Shown piece after piece: positions 6,404 through 6,918 of a DNA stretch of 6,918 bases (its first letter is position 1; each line of letters starts with the position of its first letter). The DNA is taken from the NCBI RefSeq assembly GCF_937920075.1, contig NZ_CALETI010000338.1, positions 1 through 6,918 of the forward strand, read 5' to 3'. The notes below the pieces were generated by a model. That model did not search any database and was not told where the DNA came from. It saw only the letters and a program-made list of their open reading frames with translations. The translations under genes were made by a program, and so were the position numbers. Source of the stretch: an uncultured Agitococcus sp. (lineage in GTDB: Bacteria; Pseudomonadota; Gammaproteobacteria; Pseudomonadales; Moraxellaceae).

Positions 6404-6918
6404 CTACTTCTCCAAACCGACCAAACGCGCCAATTCAACCGTGCGATTGGCATAGCCCCATTCATTATCATACCAAGCATACAATTTGACTTGTGTGCTA
6501 TTGATAACCATGGTCGATAAGGCATCGATAATCGAAGAGCGCGGGTCGGTGCGATAATCAATAGATACCAAAGGACGGCTTTCGTAACCTAAAATACCTT
6601 TTAAGTCATTTTCTGAGGCATCTTTTAACAGTTGGTTAACTTCGTCAATGGTAGTGGCGCGTTCAACTTCAAACACACAATCGGTTAATGAGGCATTGGC
6701 TAAGGGCACACGTACTGCATGACCATTCAATTTGCCACGTAGCTCAGGAAAAATTTCGGCAATGGCGGTGGCTGAACCTGTGGTTGTTGGAATTAGGCTC
6801 ATGCCACAAGCCCGCGCGCGGCGCAGGTCTTTATGGGCTTGGTCTAAAATGCTTTGAGTGTTGGTTAGGTCGTGGATGGTGGTGATTGAACCATGACGAA
6901 TGCCTAAGTGTTGATGAA
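6404..6918 (-). CDS. Glyceraldehyde-3-phosphate dehydrogenase, C-terminal half, possibly ArsJ-associated type
   Basis: The visible 170 codons are the catalytic domain of a phosphorylating GAPDH; the NAD+-binding half and the active-site Cys lie beyond the right edge. The catalytic His is in SITTIHDLTN (visible residue 15), and HKDLRRARA, LIPTTTGSA, NGHAVRVP (substrate-binding Arg) and the C-terminal WYDNEWGYANR are all intact. Glycolytic GAPDH normally reads TTTHSYTGDQ and IVPTTTGAAKAV, whereas this one reads IHDLTNTQ, LIPTTTGSATAI and NASLTDCVFEV. That pattern matches my memory of the GAPDH encoded beside arsJ, which makes 1-arseno-3-phosphoglycerate from arsenate for export by ArsJ. An ordinary glycolytic or gluconeogenic role is the alternative. 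The reading frame runs off the window, so there is no start codon to assess. The TAG stop is at 6404-6406, 188 bases before the aidB start, with a structured repeat between them. Confidence 0.9.
   Translation of the reverse strand, partial: HQHLGIRHGSITTIHDLTNTQSILDQAHKDLRRARACGMSLIPTTTGSATAIAEIFPELRGKLNGHAVRVPLANASLTDCVFEVERATTIDEVNQLLKDASENDLKGILGYESRPLVSIDYRTDPRSSIIDALSTMVINSTQVKLYAWYDNEWGYANRTVELARLVGLEK

Noticed and set aside
6214..6561. Small open frames on both strands over the aidB-GAPDH gap
   Set aside because: They run through the inverted-repeat element and into the GAPDH gene in other frames; no family resemblance or credible ribosome site.

Overview
The window looks like chromosomal DNA from a moderately AT-rich gammaproteobacterium. 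The genes prefer A/T-ending codons (TTA for Leu, AAA for Lys), and the mix of a FadAB-type beta-oxidation pair, an AidB homologue, an Uma2 nuclease and palindromic intergenic repeats fits that class. A sulfur-oxidiser of the Thiotrichales/Beggiatoa kind is a guess from the mix of genes and the composition, not something the sequence proves.

Layout. Bases 1-342 do not match the rest. Most of this stretch (about 45-342) is roughly 63-65% G+C and holds no gene I recognise. It stops abruptly inside a thiolase gene (fadA), of which only the last 103 codons remain (343-654). The intact fadB (669-2843) follows after 14 bases. Together they encode the two subunits of a fatty-acid beta-oxidation complex that, from remembered sequences, looks closer to the mycobacterial trifunctional enzyme than to E. 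coli FadBA. A double-hairpin repeat (2851-2917) closes this unit. Then come a convergent Uma2-family nuclease gene on the minus strand (2925-3521), a divergent short-chain dehydrogenase gene on the plus strand (3707-4483), a strong stem-loop between convergent genes (4502-4526), and on the minus strand an AidB-type acyl-CoA dehydrogenase (4539-6215). The right end carries the C-terminal 170 codons of a glyceraldehyde-3-phosphate dehydrogenase (6404 to the edge) whose signature residues resemble the ArsJ-associated arsenate-detoxification type. A structured repeat-like segment (6298-6391) separates it from aidB.

How the genes relate. fadA and fadB form a real operon: beta-oxidation steps 2-4 from the 2-enoyl-CoA onward. 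The other genes alternate in strand, each with its own signals, so they are probably independent units. AidB belongs to the acyl-CoA dehydrogenase fold but to the DNA-alkylation-response branch, so it should not be assumed to supply step 1 of beta-oxidation.

No new multi-gene system is evident. The points most worth checking are the abrupt composition break in fadA (probable assembly chimera, or insertion of foreign DNA), the possible arsenic locus beyond the right edge, and two structured intergenic elements. No tRNA, rRNA, CRISPR array or transposase gene was seen.
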